DNA of 64,000 nt, from positions 46,437-110,436 of the forward strand of contig NZ_JACIDZ010000016.1 in the NCBI RefSeq assembly GCF_014196625.1. The letters run 5' to 3'. The notes below the pieces were generated by a model, which did not search any database, was not told where the DNA came from, and was given only the letters and a program-made list of their open reading frames with translations. Below, piece after piece: positions 46,136-56,253 of the stretch (position 1 is its first letter; every line of letters begins with the position of its first letter). This stretch comes from Martelella radicis (GTDB lineage: Bacteria > Pseudomonadota > Alphaproteobacteria > Rhizobiales > Rhizobiaceae). Position numbers and translations under genes: made by a program.

Positions 46136-47335
46136 TCAGGCCTTGTTCTTGTTGTAGACGTCGAAGACGACGGCGGCGAGCAGGACAAGGCCCTTGATCA
46201 CCTGCTGGTAATCGATACCGATGCCCATGATCGACATGCCGTTGTTCATGATGCCCATGATGAAGGCGCCGACAACCGCGCCGACGATCTTGCCGACGCC
46301 GCCGGACATCGACGCACCGCCGATGAAGACGGCCGCGATGACATCGAGCTCGAAGCCGTTACCGGCCTTCGGGGTTGCGATGTTGAGGCGGGCAGCGAAG
46401 ACGAGACCGGCAAGGGCTGCGAGCATGCCCATATTGACGAAGACGATGAAGTTCAAACGTCTCGTGTTGATGCCGGAAAGGGCTGCCGCCTTCTCATTGC
46501 CGCCGATTGCATAGACGCGGCGACCGAAGGTCGTGCTTTCGGTGATGAAGGTGTAGATCACCGTCAGGACCGCCATGGAGACCAGAACGTTTGGCAGGCC
46601 GCGGAACGAGGCGAGCTTCCACGAGACGAACACCAGAACCGCTGCCACGATGATGTTGCGCCCGAGGAAGAAGGAATAGGGTTCATCTTCGATGCCATAG
46701 GCAACATTGCGCGAGCGAGCCCGCCAGGCGAGATAGACGATCGCGGCGGCAGCGATAATGCCGGCTGCAAGTGCCGTCATATTGGGCCGGCCGACACCGA
46801 AGATATCCGGCACGAAGCCCGTGGACAGAAGCTGGAACGAACTCGGGAACGGACCGACGGACTGGCCGTTCAAAAGCCAGAGCGACAGGCCGCGGAAGAT
46901 CAGCATGCCCGCCAGCGTCACGATGAAGGAAGGGATCTTCCAGTAGGCGACCCAGTAACCCTGCCATGCGCCGATCAGCATGCCGGCGAAGATGCAGACG
47001 AAGATCGTGACGATGACCGGCACGTTCCATTGCACGATCAGAACGGCGGCAAGCGCGCCGATGAAGCCGACAATGGAGCCGACCGACAGGTCGATATGCC
47101 CCGCCACGATGATCATCAGCATGCCAAGCGCCATGATGATGACATAGGAGTTCTGCAGGAACAGGTTGGTGATGTTGACCGGGCGCATCAGAACGCCGTC
47201 GGTCACGATCTGGAAAAACGCGATGATGACAATCAGGGCAAGCAAAATGCCGTAGTCGCGCATGCGAAGCGTCAGGTAGGAGCGAATCGAGGGTTTGCTC
47301 TGGCCTGCATTTTCCTCAGGAGTATTCATCGTCAT
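46136..47335 (-). CDS. gguB: Multiple-monosaccharide ABC transporter permease (GguB/MmsB)
   Basis: The 399-residue permease has about ten membrane helices and the BPD_transp_2 signatures ALGMLMIIVAGHIDLSVGS and GRRVYAIGGNEKAAALSGI. It forms the channel for sugars delivered by ChvE-type binding proteins. ATG 47335 is chosen, with ATG 47329 as a near alternative. It lies 6 bases after gguA in one operon. The family imports glucose, galactose, arabinose, xylose and related aldoses in Agrobacterium. Confidence 0.93.
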   Translation of the reverse strand: MTMNTPEENAGQSKPSIRSYLTLRMRDYGILLALIVIIAFFQIVTDGVLMRPVNITNLFLQNSYVIIMALGMLMIIVAGHIDLSVGSIVGFIGALAAVLIVQWNVPVIVTIFVCIFAGMLIGAWQGYWVAYWKIPSFIVTLAGMLIFRGLSLWLLNGQSVGPFPSSFQLLSTGFVPDIFGVGRPNMTALAAGIIAAAAIVYLAWRARSRNVAYGIEDEPYSFFLGRNIIVAAVLVFVSWKLASFRGLPNVLVSMAVLTVIYTFITESTTFGRRVYAIGGNEKAAALSGINTRRLNFIVFVNMGMLAALAGLVFAARLNIATPKAGNGFELDVIAAVFIGGASMSGGVGKIVGAVVGAFIMGIMNNGMSIMGIGIDYQQVIKGLVLLAAVVFDVYNKNKA

Positions 47336-47341
47336 CTCTTT

Positions 47342-48862
47342 CTATTTTCTGACAATGAAGGACATGATGCGTTCCTGGCTCGCCTCTGCGGCGTCCAGTT
47401 CTCCCACCAATGCCCCCTCGTTCATGACGTAGATGCGGTCGCACATGCCGAGCAGTTCCGGCATTTCCGACGAGATCATCACCACGCCGCGGCCTTCGGC
47501 TGCAAGCTGGTTCATCAGAGAGTAGATCTCGAATTTCGCGCCGACATCGATACCGCGCGTCGGCTCATCGAGGATGAGCACGTCCGGCTGGGTGAACAGC
47601 CATTTCGACAGAACGACCTTCTGCTGGTTGCCGCCGGAAAGATTGACCACGCGCTGGGCGACCGTCGGCGTGCGGATATTCATCGCCTTGCGATAATATT
47701 CCGACGTCTTGGTCTCCTCGGCCGTGTTCAGAACGCCGTATTTGGAAACGCCCGGAAGGTTTGCGAGCGTGACGTTCTTGGTGATCGGCTCGTCAAGCAC
47801 GAGCCCGAGTGCCTTGCGGTCTTCAGTGACATAGGCAAGCCCCGCGAAAATGGCCTTCGGAACGGTCGAGACATCAACCTTCTGACCGCCCAGCCAGACC
47901 TCGCCAGAGATGTTGCGGCCATAGCTATGGCCGAAAACGCTCATCGCGAGTTCGGTGCGGCCTGAGCCCATCAGGCCCGCGATACCGACGATCTCGCCGG
48001 CTCGGACGTTGAACTTGACGTTCTTGATCACCTTGCGATCGGCATGTTCGGGATGCCAGACGGTCCAGTCCTTCACCGACATCAGCTCTTCGCCGATATT
48101 GCGCTCGCGGTCGGGATAGCGGTTTTCCATCGCCCGGCCGACCATGGCCTGGATGATCTTCGCCTCGCTGACCTCTTCCTTGCGGCAATCGATATCGGCA
48201 ACGGAGGAGCCGTCGCGGATGACGGTGATGCTGTCGGCGACCTGTTCGACCTCGTTCAGCTTGTGCGAGATCAGGATCGAGGTGATGCCCTGCTGCTTCA
48301 GTTCCAGAAGCAGGCTCAGAAGCTTTGCGCTGTCGCTTTCCGAAAGGGCGGCGGTCGGCTCGTCGAGGATCAGGAGCCGCACGTCCTTCGACAGAGCCTT
48401 GGCGATCTCGACAAGCTGCTGCTTGCCGACGCCGATCTTTTCGACGAGGGTTGCGGGCGGATCCTTCAGCCCGACTTTCTTCAGCAGTTTTTCGGTGCGC
48501 TGATAGGTATCCGGCCAACTGATCACACCGGTCTTGGCGACTTCGTTTCCGAGAAAGATATTTTCGGCGATCGACAATTGCGGAACCAGGGCAAGTTCCT
48601 GATGGATAATGATAATGCCCTTCTTCTCGCTGTCGGAAATGCCACCGAACGTCGCCAGTTCGCCGGCATAATGGATCTCGCCCTCATAGCTGCCATGGGG
48701 GTAGACGCCTGAAAGGACCTTCATCAGCGTCGACTTTCCGGCGCCGTTTTCGCCCACAAGCGCGTGAATTTCACCTTCTTCTACAGCGAGATCGACATCA
48801 CTCAACGCTTTCACGCCCGGAAAGGTCTTTGTGATTTTTTTCATTTCGAGCAATGTTGTCAT
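47342..48862 (-). CDS. gguA: Multiple-monosaccharide ABC transporter ATP-binding protein (GguA/MmsA)
   Basis: The 506-residue protein has two fused ATPase halves, as in sugar importers of the RbsA/XylG type. The first has Walker A GENGAGKS at residues 37-44 and Walker [12 protein letters not shown]; the second has a degenerate P-loop GLMGSGRT and the signature [14 protein letters not shown] with [25 protein letters not shown] is typical of GguA/MmsA. ATG 48862 fits. Confidence 0.95.
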   Translation of the reverse strand: MTTLLEMKKITKTFPGVKALSDVDLAVEEGEIHALVGENGAGKSTLMKVLSGVYPHGSYEGEIHYAGELATFGGISDSEKKGIIIIHQELALVPQLSIAENIFLGNEVAKTGVISWPDTYQRTEKLLKKVGLKDPPATLVEKIGVGKQQLVEIAKALSKDVRLLILDEPTAALSESDSAKLLSLLLELKQQGITSILISHKLNEVEQVADSITVIRDGSSVADIDCRKEEVSEAKIIQAMVGRAMENRYPDRERNIGEELMSVKDWTVWHPEHADRKVIKNVKFNVRAGEIVGIAGLMGSGRTELAMSVFGHSYGRNISGEVWLGGQKVDVSTVPKAIFAGLAYVTEDRKALGLVLDEPITKNVTLANLPGVSKYGVLNTAEETKTSEYYRKAMNIRTPTVAQRVVNLSGGNQQKVVLSKWLFTQPDVLILDEPTRGIDVGAKFEIYSLMNQLAAEGRGVVMISSEMPELLGMCDRIYVMNEGALVGELDAAEASQERIMSFIVRK

Positions 48863-48940
48863 GACACCCTCACCCGGCTGGCGTCCGGCGCCGCCGCCGA
48901 CCAACACGGTCGGCGACAGGCCCCACGCGAACTCTCGGGG

Positions 48941-50014
48941 TTATTTTTCGATCTGCTGCATGGTGTAGTAGCCGCTGTCATCGACCAGGATCTGTTTCCA
49001 GTTTTCCTGGGTCACGGCGACGGGTTCCAGCAGATAGGAAGGCACGACCTTGTCACCATTGTTGTAGGTCGACGTGTCGTTGATTTCCGGCGCTTTGCCT
49101 TCGGAGATCGCCTCGACCATGCCGACGGTGACTTCGGCCAGCTTGCGGGTATCCTTGAAGATCGAGGAATACTGCAGGCCTTCGATGATCGCCTTCACGT
49201 TCGGAAGGTTCGAGTCCTGGCCGGTGATGATCGGCATCTTGAGATCGCCGGAACCGTAACCGAGGCTCTTCAGCGACGAAATCGCGCCCATGGCGAGGTC
49301 GTCATTGGAAGCATAGACGCCGTGTAGCGGCTGCTGCGTGTAATAGGCCGACAGCAGGTTGTCCATGCGGGCCTGGGCGGCGGCGTTCGACCAGTTCAGC
49401 GTGCCGATCTTGTCCATGCCCATCTGGCCCGACGGGATGACGATATCCCCGGAATCGATCAGCGGCTGGATGACGGACATGGCGCCGTTGTAGAAGAAGT
49501 AGGCGTTGTTGTCGTCCGGCGAACCGCCGAACAGCTCCACATTCCAGGGGTGAACGTCGGGGAAGCGGGCCTTCAGGCCTTCAACCAGGCTGTTGCCCTG
49601 GATCACGCCGACCTTGAAGTTGTCGAAGGTTGCGTAATAGTCGACATTCGGCGTGTTGAGGATCAGGCGGTCATAGGCGATCACCGGAATGCCGGCGGCA
49701 GCAGCATTGGCGAGCGGAGCCGTCAGCGAACCACCGTCGATCGCGGCAATCACGAGGACGTCGACGCCCTTGGTGATCATATTCTCGACCTGTGAAAGCT
49801 GAGCGGGGATTTCGTTTTCGGCATATTGCAGGTCGGTCTTGTAACCGGCTTCCTCGAACTGCTGAACCATGGACGCGCCGTCCTTGTTCCAGCGGTCCAG
49901 ACCCTTGGTCGGCATGGCAATGCCGACATAGCCCTTGTCTGCCGCGATCGCCGGTACGGCGAGCGCCGCGACGGCCACGCTTGCGGCGGCAAGCATAGAG
50001 ATAACGCTTTTCAT
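48941..50014 (-). CDS. chvE: ChvE-like periplasmic sugar-binding protein (copy 1)
   Basis: The 357-residue protein has a signal peptide (AIA/AD near residue 24) and the two-lobed periplasmic binding fold of the xylose/glucose group ([36 protein letters not shown]). Agrobacterium ChvE binds aldoses for uptake and for VirA/VirG signalling; signalling cannot be assumed here. ATG 50014 has GGGAGAGAG upstream. It is the gene nearest to gguA and the second of two tandem paralogues. Confidence 0.92.
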   Translation of the reverse strand: MKSVISMLAAASVAVAALAVPAIAADKGYVGIAMPTKGLDRWNKDGASMVQQFEEAGYKTDLQYAENEIPAQLSQVENMITKGVDVLVIAAIDGGSLTAPLANAAAAGIPVIAYDRLILNTPNVDYYATFDNFKVGVIQGNSLVEGLKARFPDVHPWNVELFGGSPDDNNAYFFYNGAMSVIQPLIDSGDIVIPSGQMGMDKIGTLNWSNAAAQARMDNLLSAYYTQQPLHGVYASNDDLAMGAISSLKSLGYGSGDLKMPIITGQDSNLPNVKAIIEGLQYSSIFKDTRKLAEVTVGMVEAISEGKAPEINDTSTYNNGDKVVPSYLLEPVAVTQENWKQILVDDSGYYTMQQIEK

Positions 50015-50418
50015 GTCTCTCTCCCAATTGGAGGCCTCAGGCACCCGGCCAGGACCTCAACTTGAATGTGGTGCCCACCGGTTGAAACGCTGATGAGCGC
50101 CCTTCCGGCTCCTTCCGCAAGGCCCCCGGCAATCGCCGAATTTCGACCATTGCGGACGAGGTGACGATACAATGTGAGGCACGTTAGTCAAATCAATTTA
50201 TTCGATTTAAACTTATTTGTGCGGCGCAAATTTCTTCTTTCTGACAAACGTCATAACTGTACATTTGTCGTCATTTTTGCGATTAGACCGTACTTAATAA
50301 CACAACCCGGCAATACTGCACTTGCGAACAAATGCCTTGACCGGAAAACAACTGGAGACGGCGGTTTCCGACCGGAAAAAGGCGGAGCAAGCGCTCCGCC
50401 TCTTCTTGTTGTCAGGAC
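50015..50418. other. Intergenic region between the two chvE-like genes
   Basis: The 404 bases hold the terminator of the upstream chvE-like gene at 50374-50402 and AT-rich sequence near 50180-50300 likely to carry a promoter for the downstream chvE-gguAB genes. No gene is seen. Confidence 0.65.
50374..50402 (-). terminator. Rho-independent terminator of chvE-like gene 2
   Basis: An 8-bp stem GGCGGAGC / GCTCCGCC with a 4-base loop is followed on the minus strand by five T. It lies 17 bases after the stop of the chvE-like gene at 50419, separating its transcript from the chvE-gguAB operon. Confidence 0.85.
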
Positions 50419-51492
50419 TTATTCCTGGATCTGTTCCAGCGTGTAGTAGCCGCTCTGGTCGACCAGGATTTCCTTCCAGTTCGAACCATCAACCGCGACC
50501 GGCGCCAGAAGGTATGACGGCACGACCTTGACGCCGTTGTCATAGGTTTCGGTATCGTTGATTTCCGGTTCTCCGCCTTCGAGCAGCGCCTGGACCATGC
50601 CGACGGTGACGCGGGCAAGCTCGCGGGTATCCTTGAACACGGTGGAGTACTGCTCGCCCATATTGATCGACTTGATCGAGGGCAGCTCGGCGTCCTGACC
50701 GGTCACGATCGGCATTTTCTGATCGCCGGAACCGTAGCCGACGCCCTTCAGCGACGACAGGATGCCAATGGAAAGACCATCATAGGGCGAAAGCACGCCA
50801 TGGATTGTCTCATCGGTATAGTTGGCCGAAAGCAGGTTATCCATGCGGGCCTGAGCAACCGCGCCGTCCCAACGCAGGGTGCCCACCTGATTCATGCCCA
50901 TCTGGCCGGAAACGATATCGATCTTGCCGTCATCGATCAGCGGCTGCAGCACCGACATGGCGCCGTCATAGAAGTAATAGGCGTTGTTGTCGTCGGGCGA
51001 ACCGCCGAAGAGTTCGACATTCCAGACATCTTCTTCAGGGAAGCGCTCTTCGAGACCCTTGACGAGGCTGGAGCCCTGCTGGACGCCAACCTGGAAATTG
51101 TCGAAGGTCGCGTAATAATCGACGTCTCCGCTTTCGCGGATCAGGCGGTCATAGGCAACGACCGGAATGCCGGCCGCGGCCGCATTGGCCAGTGCGTTGG
51201 ACAGCGTCGTGCCGTCGATCGAGGCGATGACCAGGGCATCGACGCCCTTGGTGATCATGTTTTCGATCTGCGACAGCTGGTTGGGAATATTGTCCTCGGC
51301 ATATTGAAGGTCGGTGCTGTAACCGGCCTCCTCGAACTGTTGGACCATGGATTCGCCGTCGGAAATCCAGCGGGCGGACGATTTCGTCGGCATCGCGATG
51401 CCGATCGTGCCCTTATCCTGCGCAAAGGCCGGCACGGCGAAGGATGTCACTGCCATTGCCGCGACGGCGAATGCAGATACTACGAGTTTCAT
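50419..51492 (-). CDS. ChvE-like periplasmic sugar-binding protein (copy 2)
   Basis: This second 357-residue paralogue has a signal peptide (AFA/QD near residue 24) and the same fold; the two proteins share long identical stretches such as [17 protein letters not shown] and [15 protein letters not shown]. The ligand-contacting residues differ in places (LDRWNKDG against SARWISDG), so the sugar range may differ. It has its own terminator. Start ATG 51492 is preceded by GGGAGAGAT. Confidence 0.92.
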   Translation of the reverse strand: MKLVVSAFAVAAMAVTSFAVPAFAQDKGTIGIAMPTKSSARWISDGESMVQQFEEAGYSTDLQYAEDNIPNQLSQIENMITKGVDALVIASIDGTTLSNALANAAAAGIPVVAYDRLIRESGDVDYYATFDNFQVGVQQGSSLVKGLEERFPEEDVWNVELFGGSPDDNNAYYFYDGAMSVLQPLIDDGKIDIVSGQMGMNQVGTLRWDGAVAQARMDNLLSANYTDETIHGVLSPYDGLSIGILSSLKGVGYGSGDQKMPIVTGQDAELPSIKSINMGEQYSTVFKDTRELARVTVGMVQALLEGGEPEINDTETYDNGVKVVPSYLLAPVAVDGSNWKEILVDQSGYYTLEQIQE

Positions 51493-51926
51493 ATCTCTCT
51501 CCCAATTCACGAAACATGCGTTTCGTCTGCCCCCGCACCGGACGCATGATCCGGTGTATTCCGCCCTCCCGACGGGCCGAGACGAAGCCTTGAGCAGGGT
51601 GCAGATCGCGTTTCGAAACTCGTTCAAGGGGCGTGGGGTGTCAAATTGAGAACGCCGAAGCAGATATACCAATTCTGCTATAATTCACGTGGAGCGCTTG
51701 TTAACATTATGGCAAATATGTCTTTTTTCTGGCCACCCAGTTAAGTCAGCTTAAGTTGACTTAGACTTTAGTCTATAGACTCCTCCGTTGCCGCGCCGCG
51801 TCCGGAAAGCCTCATTTCGGGACGTTCGTCGTTTCGCGAGGCATTTATGTTTTTTGAGATTGATGCGCGCGGCAAGCTGCGCTAAACAACGCGACAATGC
51901 GAGGCTATCGACGCGGCCTTGCGAAA
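51493..51926. other. Intergenic region between chvE-like gene 2 and tRNA-Arg
   Basis: These 434 bases contain a cluster of palindromes at 51742-51781 and AT-rich sequence (51660-51780) likely to be the promoter region for the minus-strand chvE-like gene and possibly the plus-strand tRNA. No gene is seen. Confidence 0.6.
51742..51781. promoter_or_regulatory. Palindrome cluster upstream of chvE-like gene 2
   Basis: TAAGTCA (51742-51748) and TGACTTA (51757-51763) form an inverted repeat with an 8-base spacer; AGACT-TT-AGTCT (51763-51774) is a second palindrome, followed by ATAGACT. Overlapping palindromes of this type are typical regulator sites, but I cannot name the regulator. Confidence 0.45.
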
Positions 51927-52003
51927 GCGCCCGTAGCTCAGCTGGATAGAGTGTTGGATTCCGATTCCAAAGGTCACAGGTTCGAATCCTGTCGGGCGCG
52001 CCA
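51927..52003 (+). tRNA. tRNA-Arg, anticodon CCG
   Basis: The 77-base gene folds as a cloverleaf: acceptor GCGCCCG/CGGGCGC, D arm GCTC-AGCTGGATA-GAGT, anticodon stem TTGGA/TCCAA with loop TTCCGAT (anticodon CCG, decoding CGG), T arm ACAGG-TTCGAAT-CCTGT. The 3' CCA is encoded. The T-loop is canonical. No attachment-site repeat of its 3' end is evident nearby. Confidence 0.98.
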
Positions 52004-52332
52004 CTGATCTCTCCTCGCCCAGTCGCGATCGTTCATCGCTTCGTTCCAGAGTGGCGGCCTGCCCCGGCCGACGCGCTTTCATACCAATCATCCCCGCACC
52101 TCGGACAGCAACAATATAAAATAAAATCAATAACTTAAATGTTATTTTTTTCCAAATCTGGTCGTCGTCTTGTCGCAATTGGTCTCCCGACCTCGTGACC
52201 CGATATTTCTGCCAAAGGCGTAATGTGTGCGGCCTTTTGGCGACCGTGATTTGCCCCCCTTCGAGATAAGCGCTAAAAACCAAGGCAGTATACCGTTCCG
52301 GCTGAAGAAAATGGGATACGGCAGGGGGAGGC
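52004..52332. other. Intergenic region after tRNA-Arg
   Basis: The 329 bases include an AT-rich patch (52110-52155) with a short hairpin AATAAC-TTAAAT-GTTATT followed by T residues at 52129-52152, a possible weak terminator for the tRNA. No gene and no integrase remnant are visible. Confidence 0.5.
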
Positions 52333-53241
52333 ATGCTGATCCACAAAGTCAGGCGATACCTGACCGCGCATTGGCGCGGCGAACAGGGGCTTGCATGGTC
52401 GTTCTGGATCAACCTTGTCCTTATTCGCGTTCTGGTGTTGCTGCTGCAGGACTGGCTCCGCCCGGGCAAGGGGCAGAATTTCCATGACACGCAGCTATTT
52501 GTCCTGCTTTTGGTATTGCTCTTTCATGGCGTCCTCTTTGTCTGGCAGGCCGTTGGCGTCATTCGCGCCGCTGAGCTCTATGGTCGCACCACCGGATACA
52601 TGGCCCCGGTCTGGGGAACTCAGATGGCTTTGGTCCTGGCCGTCTTCTGGGTCATGACCTACGCCTTTGATGCCTGGCACATGACGCGCCCGGCTCCCGA
52701 TAACTTGAGACGTCAATATGCCGTTGAGGCTGAGGCTGAACGCGCGGAAAAATACAGCATCGAGCCGACGCCGGATGGGCAGTCACTGACCTTGACCGGT
52801 TCGCTGGAGCTTGGGATCACCAACCATCTCAAACACCAACTCGATGCCTATCCGGATGTGAAACAGATTATCCTGGCCAGCACCGGCGGCAATATCTACC
52901 AGGCGAGAGGCTTGTCGAATACGATCAGGCAGAATGGTCTGAACACATTGGTCGTCTCGGAGTGCAGCTCGGCCTGCACGACTGTCTTCATCGGCGGAAT
53001 CAAACGACAACTGTCGTCCGGAGGCAGGCTTGGGTTCCACCAATACCGGATTGACGCCGACTATGCCGTCCTGAATGCGGACCCCTTGCGCGAACAGGAC
53101 AGGGACCGCACGATCTTCCTTCAGGCAGGGGTTGCTGCCTGGTTCCTCGACATGATGTTCGACAGCCGCCCTTCAGACATGTGGTATCCTGACTTGCCTG
53201 AACTGATGGAAGCGCATGTCGTGACAGATGTCGCGCCCTAG
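52333..53241 (+). CDS. Membrane protein with ClpP/SppA-like domain (COG3904 type), unknown function
   Basis: The 302-residue protein has three N-terminal membrane helices (about 23-39, 54-76, 97-115) and a C-terminal domain of the ClpP-crotonase fold: IILASTGGNIYQARGLSNTI (GG at 185-186), then SECSSACTTVFIGG with Ser213 and GRLGFHQYR with His236. This is the pattern of predicted periplasmic proteins in COG3904, whose serine is a putative protease nucleophile; activity is unproven. ATG 52333 follows GGGGGAGG. Codon use is less GC-biased than the neighbours, so acquisition is possible. Confidence 0.7.
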   Translation: MLIHKVRRYLTAHWRGEQGLAWSFWINLVLIRVLVLLLQDWLRPGKGQNFHDTQLFVLLLVLLFHGVLFVWQAVGVIRAAELYGRTTGYMAPVWGTQMALVLAVFWVMTYAFDAWHMTRPAPDNLRRQYAVEAEAERAEKYSIEPTPDGQSLTLTGSLELGITNHLKHQLDAYPDVKQIILASTGGNIYQARGLSNTIRQNGLNTLVVSECSSACTTVFIGGIKRQLSSGGRLGFHQYRIDADYAVLNADPLREQDRDRTIFLQAGVAAWFLDMMFDSRPSDMWYPDLPELMEAHVVTDVAP

Positions 53242-53413
53242 CGCATCGGCCCGAAAATCCGCGCACACCCCGGCGCCTTGCATCCCGCACGGGCCCCATT
53301 CTTTCATCACGCCTCACGATCTTGTGTCTCCGCCCTTCCTTGCTGGCGGCCTGTCGGGTTCTAGCTCTTCTGGCAGAGACCTTTAAACGCAGATCTGCCG
53401 CAGGAGGCCACCC

Positions 53414-54532
53414 GTGATTTTTTCCCTATCCAAGTCCGTGATGACAGCAGCGCTTGCCGGGCTGATACTGTCGACCGCTTCCGTCCGCGCCGAAACACCC
53501 CCGCATGAAGTTGAGGAAATCGCTTCGGGACTTGCCAACCCATGGTCGGTCGAGCCTTTTGAAGATGGCGGCTACCTTGTGAGCGAACGCCCTGGACGGC
53601 TGAATATCATCGACCCGGACGGCACCATTCGCCAAGTCTCCGGCCTTCCGGATATCCATGCTGCCGGTCAGGGCGGCCTTCTTGATCTGGCGCTCGACCC
53701 GGATTTTTCCGACAATCAAGTGATCTACTTCACTGCTTCGATCGCCGGCGACGGCGGCCAGGGTACCGCGGTCTTCCGCGCAACCCTCGATCGCGCGGCT
53801 GCGGAACTGAGCGCCGTCGAGCAGATCTTCGCCATGAACCGTTTTACCGGCACCAACCGCCATTTCGGCTCGCGCATCGCCATAGACAACGACGGATACC
53901 TCTATTTCGGCATCGGCGACCGGGGCGAGAGCGACCGCGCCCAGAACGCCGGCGACCATGCCGGCTCGATCCTGCGCATCCGGCCCGACGGCAGCGTGCC
54001 GGACGGCAACCCCTTTGCCGGCGATGGCGACGCTCTGGCCGAGATCTGGTCCATCGGCCACCGCAATCCGCAGGGGATCACCATCGACCCGGCAACCGGC
54101 ATTCTCTATACCGTCGAGCATGGCGCGCGCGGCGGCGACGAGATCAACATTCCCGAGGCCGGCGCCAATTACGGCTGGCCGGAAATCTCCTACGGCGTGC
54201 ATTATTCCGGGGCAAAGATTGGCAAGGGCACCCATGCCGAGGGCTTGGAACAGCCGCTCTATTACTGGGACCCCTCGATCGCGCCCGGCGCCATTGCCGT
54301 CTATCGCGGCGACATGTTTCCCGAATGGGACGGCGACTTTCTCGTCACCGCGCTGAAGGACCGGCTGCTTTCCCATGTCGCGCTTGACGACAACGGCGTG
54401 CCGACGGCGGAAAACCGCCTGTTTGAAGATCGGTTCGGCCGGCTGCGCGACGTGAAGATCGCGCCCGACGGCGCCGTGCTGCTGACGACCGACGAGGCGA
54501 ACGGACAATTGCTCAGGGTCTACCGACCCTGA
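53414..54532 (+). CDS. PQQ-dependent aldose sugar dehydrogenase-like protein (YliI/Asd type)
   Basis: The 372-residue protein has a signal peptide (VRA/ET near residue 26) and a six-bladed beta-propeller of the soluble glucose dehydrogenase family (GLANPWSVEPFEDGGYLVSE, GQGGLLDLALDPDF, NRHFGSR, HRNPQGI, ANYGWPEI). Homologues oxidise aldoses in the periplasm with PQQ. The start is GTG 53414, with AGGAGG six bases upstream. No PQQ synthesis genes are in the window. The presence of tandem chvE genes nearby is consistent with sugar use but is not proof of a link. Confidence 0.88.
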   Translation: MIFSLSKSVMTAALAGLILSTASVRAETPPHEVEEIASGLANPWSVEPFEDGGYLVSERPGRLNIIDPDGTIRQVSGLPDIHAAGQGGLLDLALDPDFSDNQVIYFTASIAGDGGQGTAVFRATLDRAAAELSAVEQIFAMNRFTGTNRHFGSRIAIDNDGYLYFGIGDRGESDRAQNAGDHAGSILRIRPDGSVPDGNPFAGDGDALAEIWSIGHRNPQGITIDPATGILYTVEHGARGGDEINIPEAGANYGWPEISYGVHYSGAKIGKGTHAEGLEQPLYYWDPSIAPGAIAVYRGDMFPEWDGDFLVTALKDRLLSHVALDDNGVPTAENRLFEDRFGRLRDVKIAPDGAVLLTTDEANGQLLRVYRP

Positions 54533-54580
54533 ACCGCGATGCCAGAGGGCTGCCGCTTCTCCCCGAATTGCGAAAGCGCT

Positions 54581-55687
54581 CTATTTCGTCTCGGAGGCTT
54601 CTTCGGCCTTTTCGGCGTGACGGCCGAGCGTCGACTGCCAGGTGACCGGCCAGTTGGCGGCGCCGACATCCTTGCCGTCGCAGGCGCTCTTGGCGCGCTC
54701 ATGGGTGAGAACGAGCGGATTGCCGGTCGCCTGTTCATCGAGGCTCCAGTAATGCGCCAGCCCGCAATCGCCAAGCCCGCGCCCCAGATAGACCGATGAG
54801 AGCTTGCGGTTGTCGAGATCGAAATTCACGTTGTAGACCGTGTCGAGAACGGTGATGCCGGCCTCGCTGACATTGGGGAATTCGGCCCGGTGGAATTCCT
54901 GGTCCTTGCCGACATAAAGCTGGTAGGGCTGGTTATAGGCCCCGGACGGGCCGCAGGGCAAAAGCATGATGGTGCTGGCGCCGGCATTGAAACCGAAGGC
55001 ATCGGCCTGATCGAGATGAGCCTCGTCCGTGTAGCAGACGCTGTTCTCGTCGCTCAGGTTCCTGAGTATCGACGGCGGCAGTTGCTTGTAAGTGTCGATC
55101 GACCAGACGCTGACGCTTTCGGGCGGAGCGCCGTCTCCCTTTTCCTCCAGCGCATCGGTGCGCCCCTTGCGGCCCTGCAGGTCATCGACGAATCGGGCGC
55201 CGTCGGAAAGCCCGGCAAGCGTGATGGTCGAGGAAAAATCGCCAAGCCCGCCGCTATAGGCAATCGTCGCGCTCGTTCCGGCCATCATCTTCTCAAACAA
55301 TGCTGACAGAGCCGCCGGATCGCTGACGCCGAAAGTGCCGACGGCTTCGTCCTTGACGAGGTCAGCGATCGAGACGGCATAGGCGGCGGAACCGTCGATG
55401 CTGATATTGAATTCGCCCTTTGCGTCCCCTTTCTGGAAGAAGCCGGGCGGAAAGGGCAGGCTGAGGGAGAGCGGCGCGGAGGGATCGGCACTCCTGTGCC
55501 ACTGGATCGCGGCCAGATCGGCATTGCCCTCGGGCGGCGCAGGCGGATTGAGCGAGATCGTGCAGACATAGGCGTTGTCACAACTGACGGCCCAGTCATC
55601 GATCTGGCGATACTCGAATGCGCCGGCAGGAAGACAGCCGAGCGTGAGGACGAAGGCGGCAAACGGTAACGACAGTTTTCGACGCAT
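54581..55687 (-). CDS. DUF1176 domain exported protein
   Basis: The 368-residue protein has a signal peptide (PAGA/FEYR) and the DUF1176 domain (WAVSCDNAYVCTISL at the start; LADSVYLGRGLGDCGLA-like SSVYLGRGLGDCGLAHYW near the end). Several cysteines suggest disulfides in the periplasm. Function is unknown. ATG 55687 has GGGAG six bases before; ATG 55693 is adjacent to the same site. It is convergent with the sugar dehydrogenase. Confidence 0.85.
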   Translation of the reverse strand: MRRKLSLPFAAFVLTLGCLPAGAFEYRQIDDWAVSCDNAYVCTISLNPPAPPEGNADLAAIQWHRSADPSAPLSLSLPFPPGFFQKGDAKGEFNISIDGSAAYAVSIADLVKDEAVGTFGVSDPAALSALFEKMMAGTSATIAYSGGLGDFSSTITLAGLSDGARFVDDLQGRKGRTDALEEKGDGAPPESVSVWSIDTYKQLPPSILRNLSDENSVCYTDEAHLDQADAFGFNAGASTIMLLPCGPSGAYNQPYQLYVGKDQEFHRAEFPNVSEAGITVLDTVYNVNFDLDNRKLSSVYLGRGLGDCGLAHYWSLDEQATGNPLVLTHERAKSACDGKDVGAANWPVTWQSTLGRHAEKAEEASETK

Positions 55688-55693
55688 GGGCAT

Positions 55694-56253
55694 CTCCCGG
55701 AAATCTCAAAAATCGCTTCGCGCACCGCCGGCGCGCTCTTGTCATCGGGGCTTCGCCGTCACCACTCACCTACACCAGCTTCAGGCCAAAAAGCTAGAGC
55801 CTCGACTGCAGCAACGGATGGCCTGCCGCCGGCCGGCACAGACCGTCTGCCCGGCACAAAGTCCGCACCAGTATATCCGCGATCGATGTTCTTGCCACCG
55901 CTCTGAATTGTCGTAACAAATACAGGCGGCGGCCCTGGTTTCGCTCGCCCTGTGCATCAAACGTCAAAGTTTCGCTTGCCAAATTCGTGTAAACACCGCA
56001 TTCTGATCGCGTTCGGGCATTTTGCGAGCACGGGAAGACCATATAATCTCATGCGCGCCGGAAACGCTAACTTTCCGGGCGGCCTTTGAAGGATTTGGCC
56101 TGTAGTCGTGTTCAGGCCGTCCGAAGCCGCGGTAATAAAGGTACCTTTCCTCAAAATTCGAGAAACGCCTGCGCTGTCCATAAGGGCAAAACGAGCATTG
56201 GAATATCCGCCCATTTTCGTGCAAGCGGGGCGGTGAGAAAAGGACCTTGAAGT
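55694..56253. other. Intergenic region upstream of cspA
   Basis: The 560 bases between the divergent DUF1176 and cold-shock genes contain no convincing gene. GC falls toward the cspA end. A long untranslated leader upstream of cspA is likely, as in many cold-shock genes, but no conserved cold-box could be recognised. Confidence 0.6.

Noticed and set aside
46004..47965. A 653-codon open frame antisense to gguB and gguA
   Set aside because: It is His/Asp-rich in the way reverse-complement frames of transporter genes are, with no domain. gguA and gguB are clear.
51927..53241. A genomic island integrated at tRNA-Arg
   Set aside because: No integrase, no att duplicate of the tRNA 3' end and no other mobile gene is present; the atypical base use of one gene alone is not enough.
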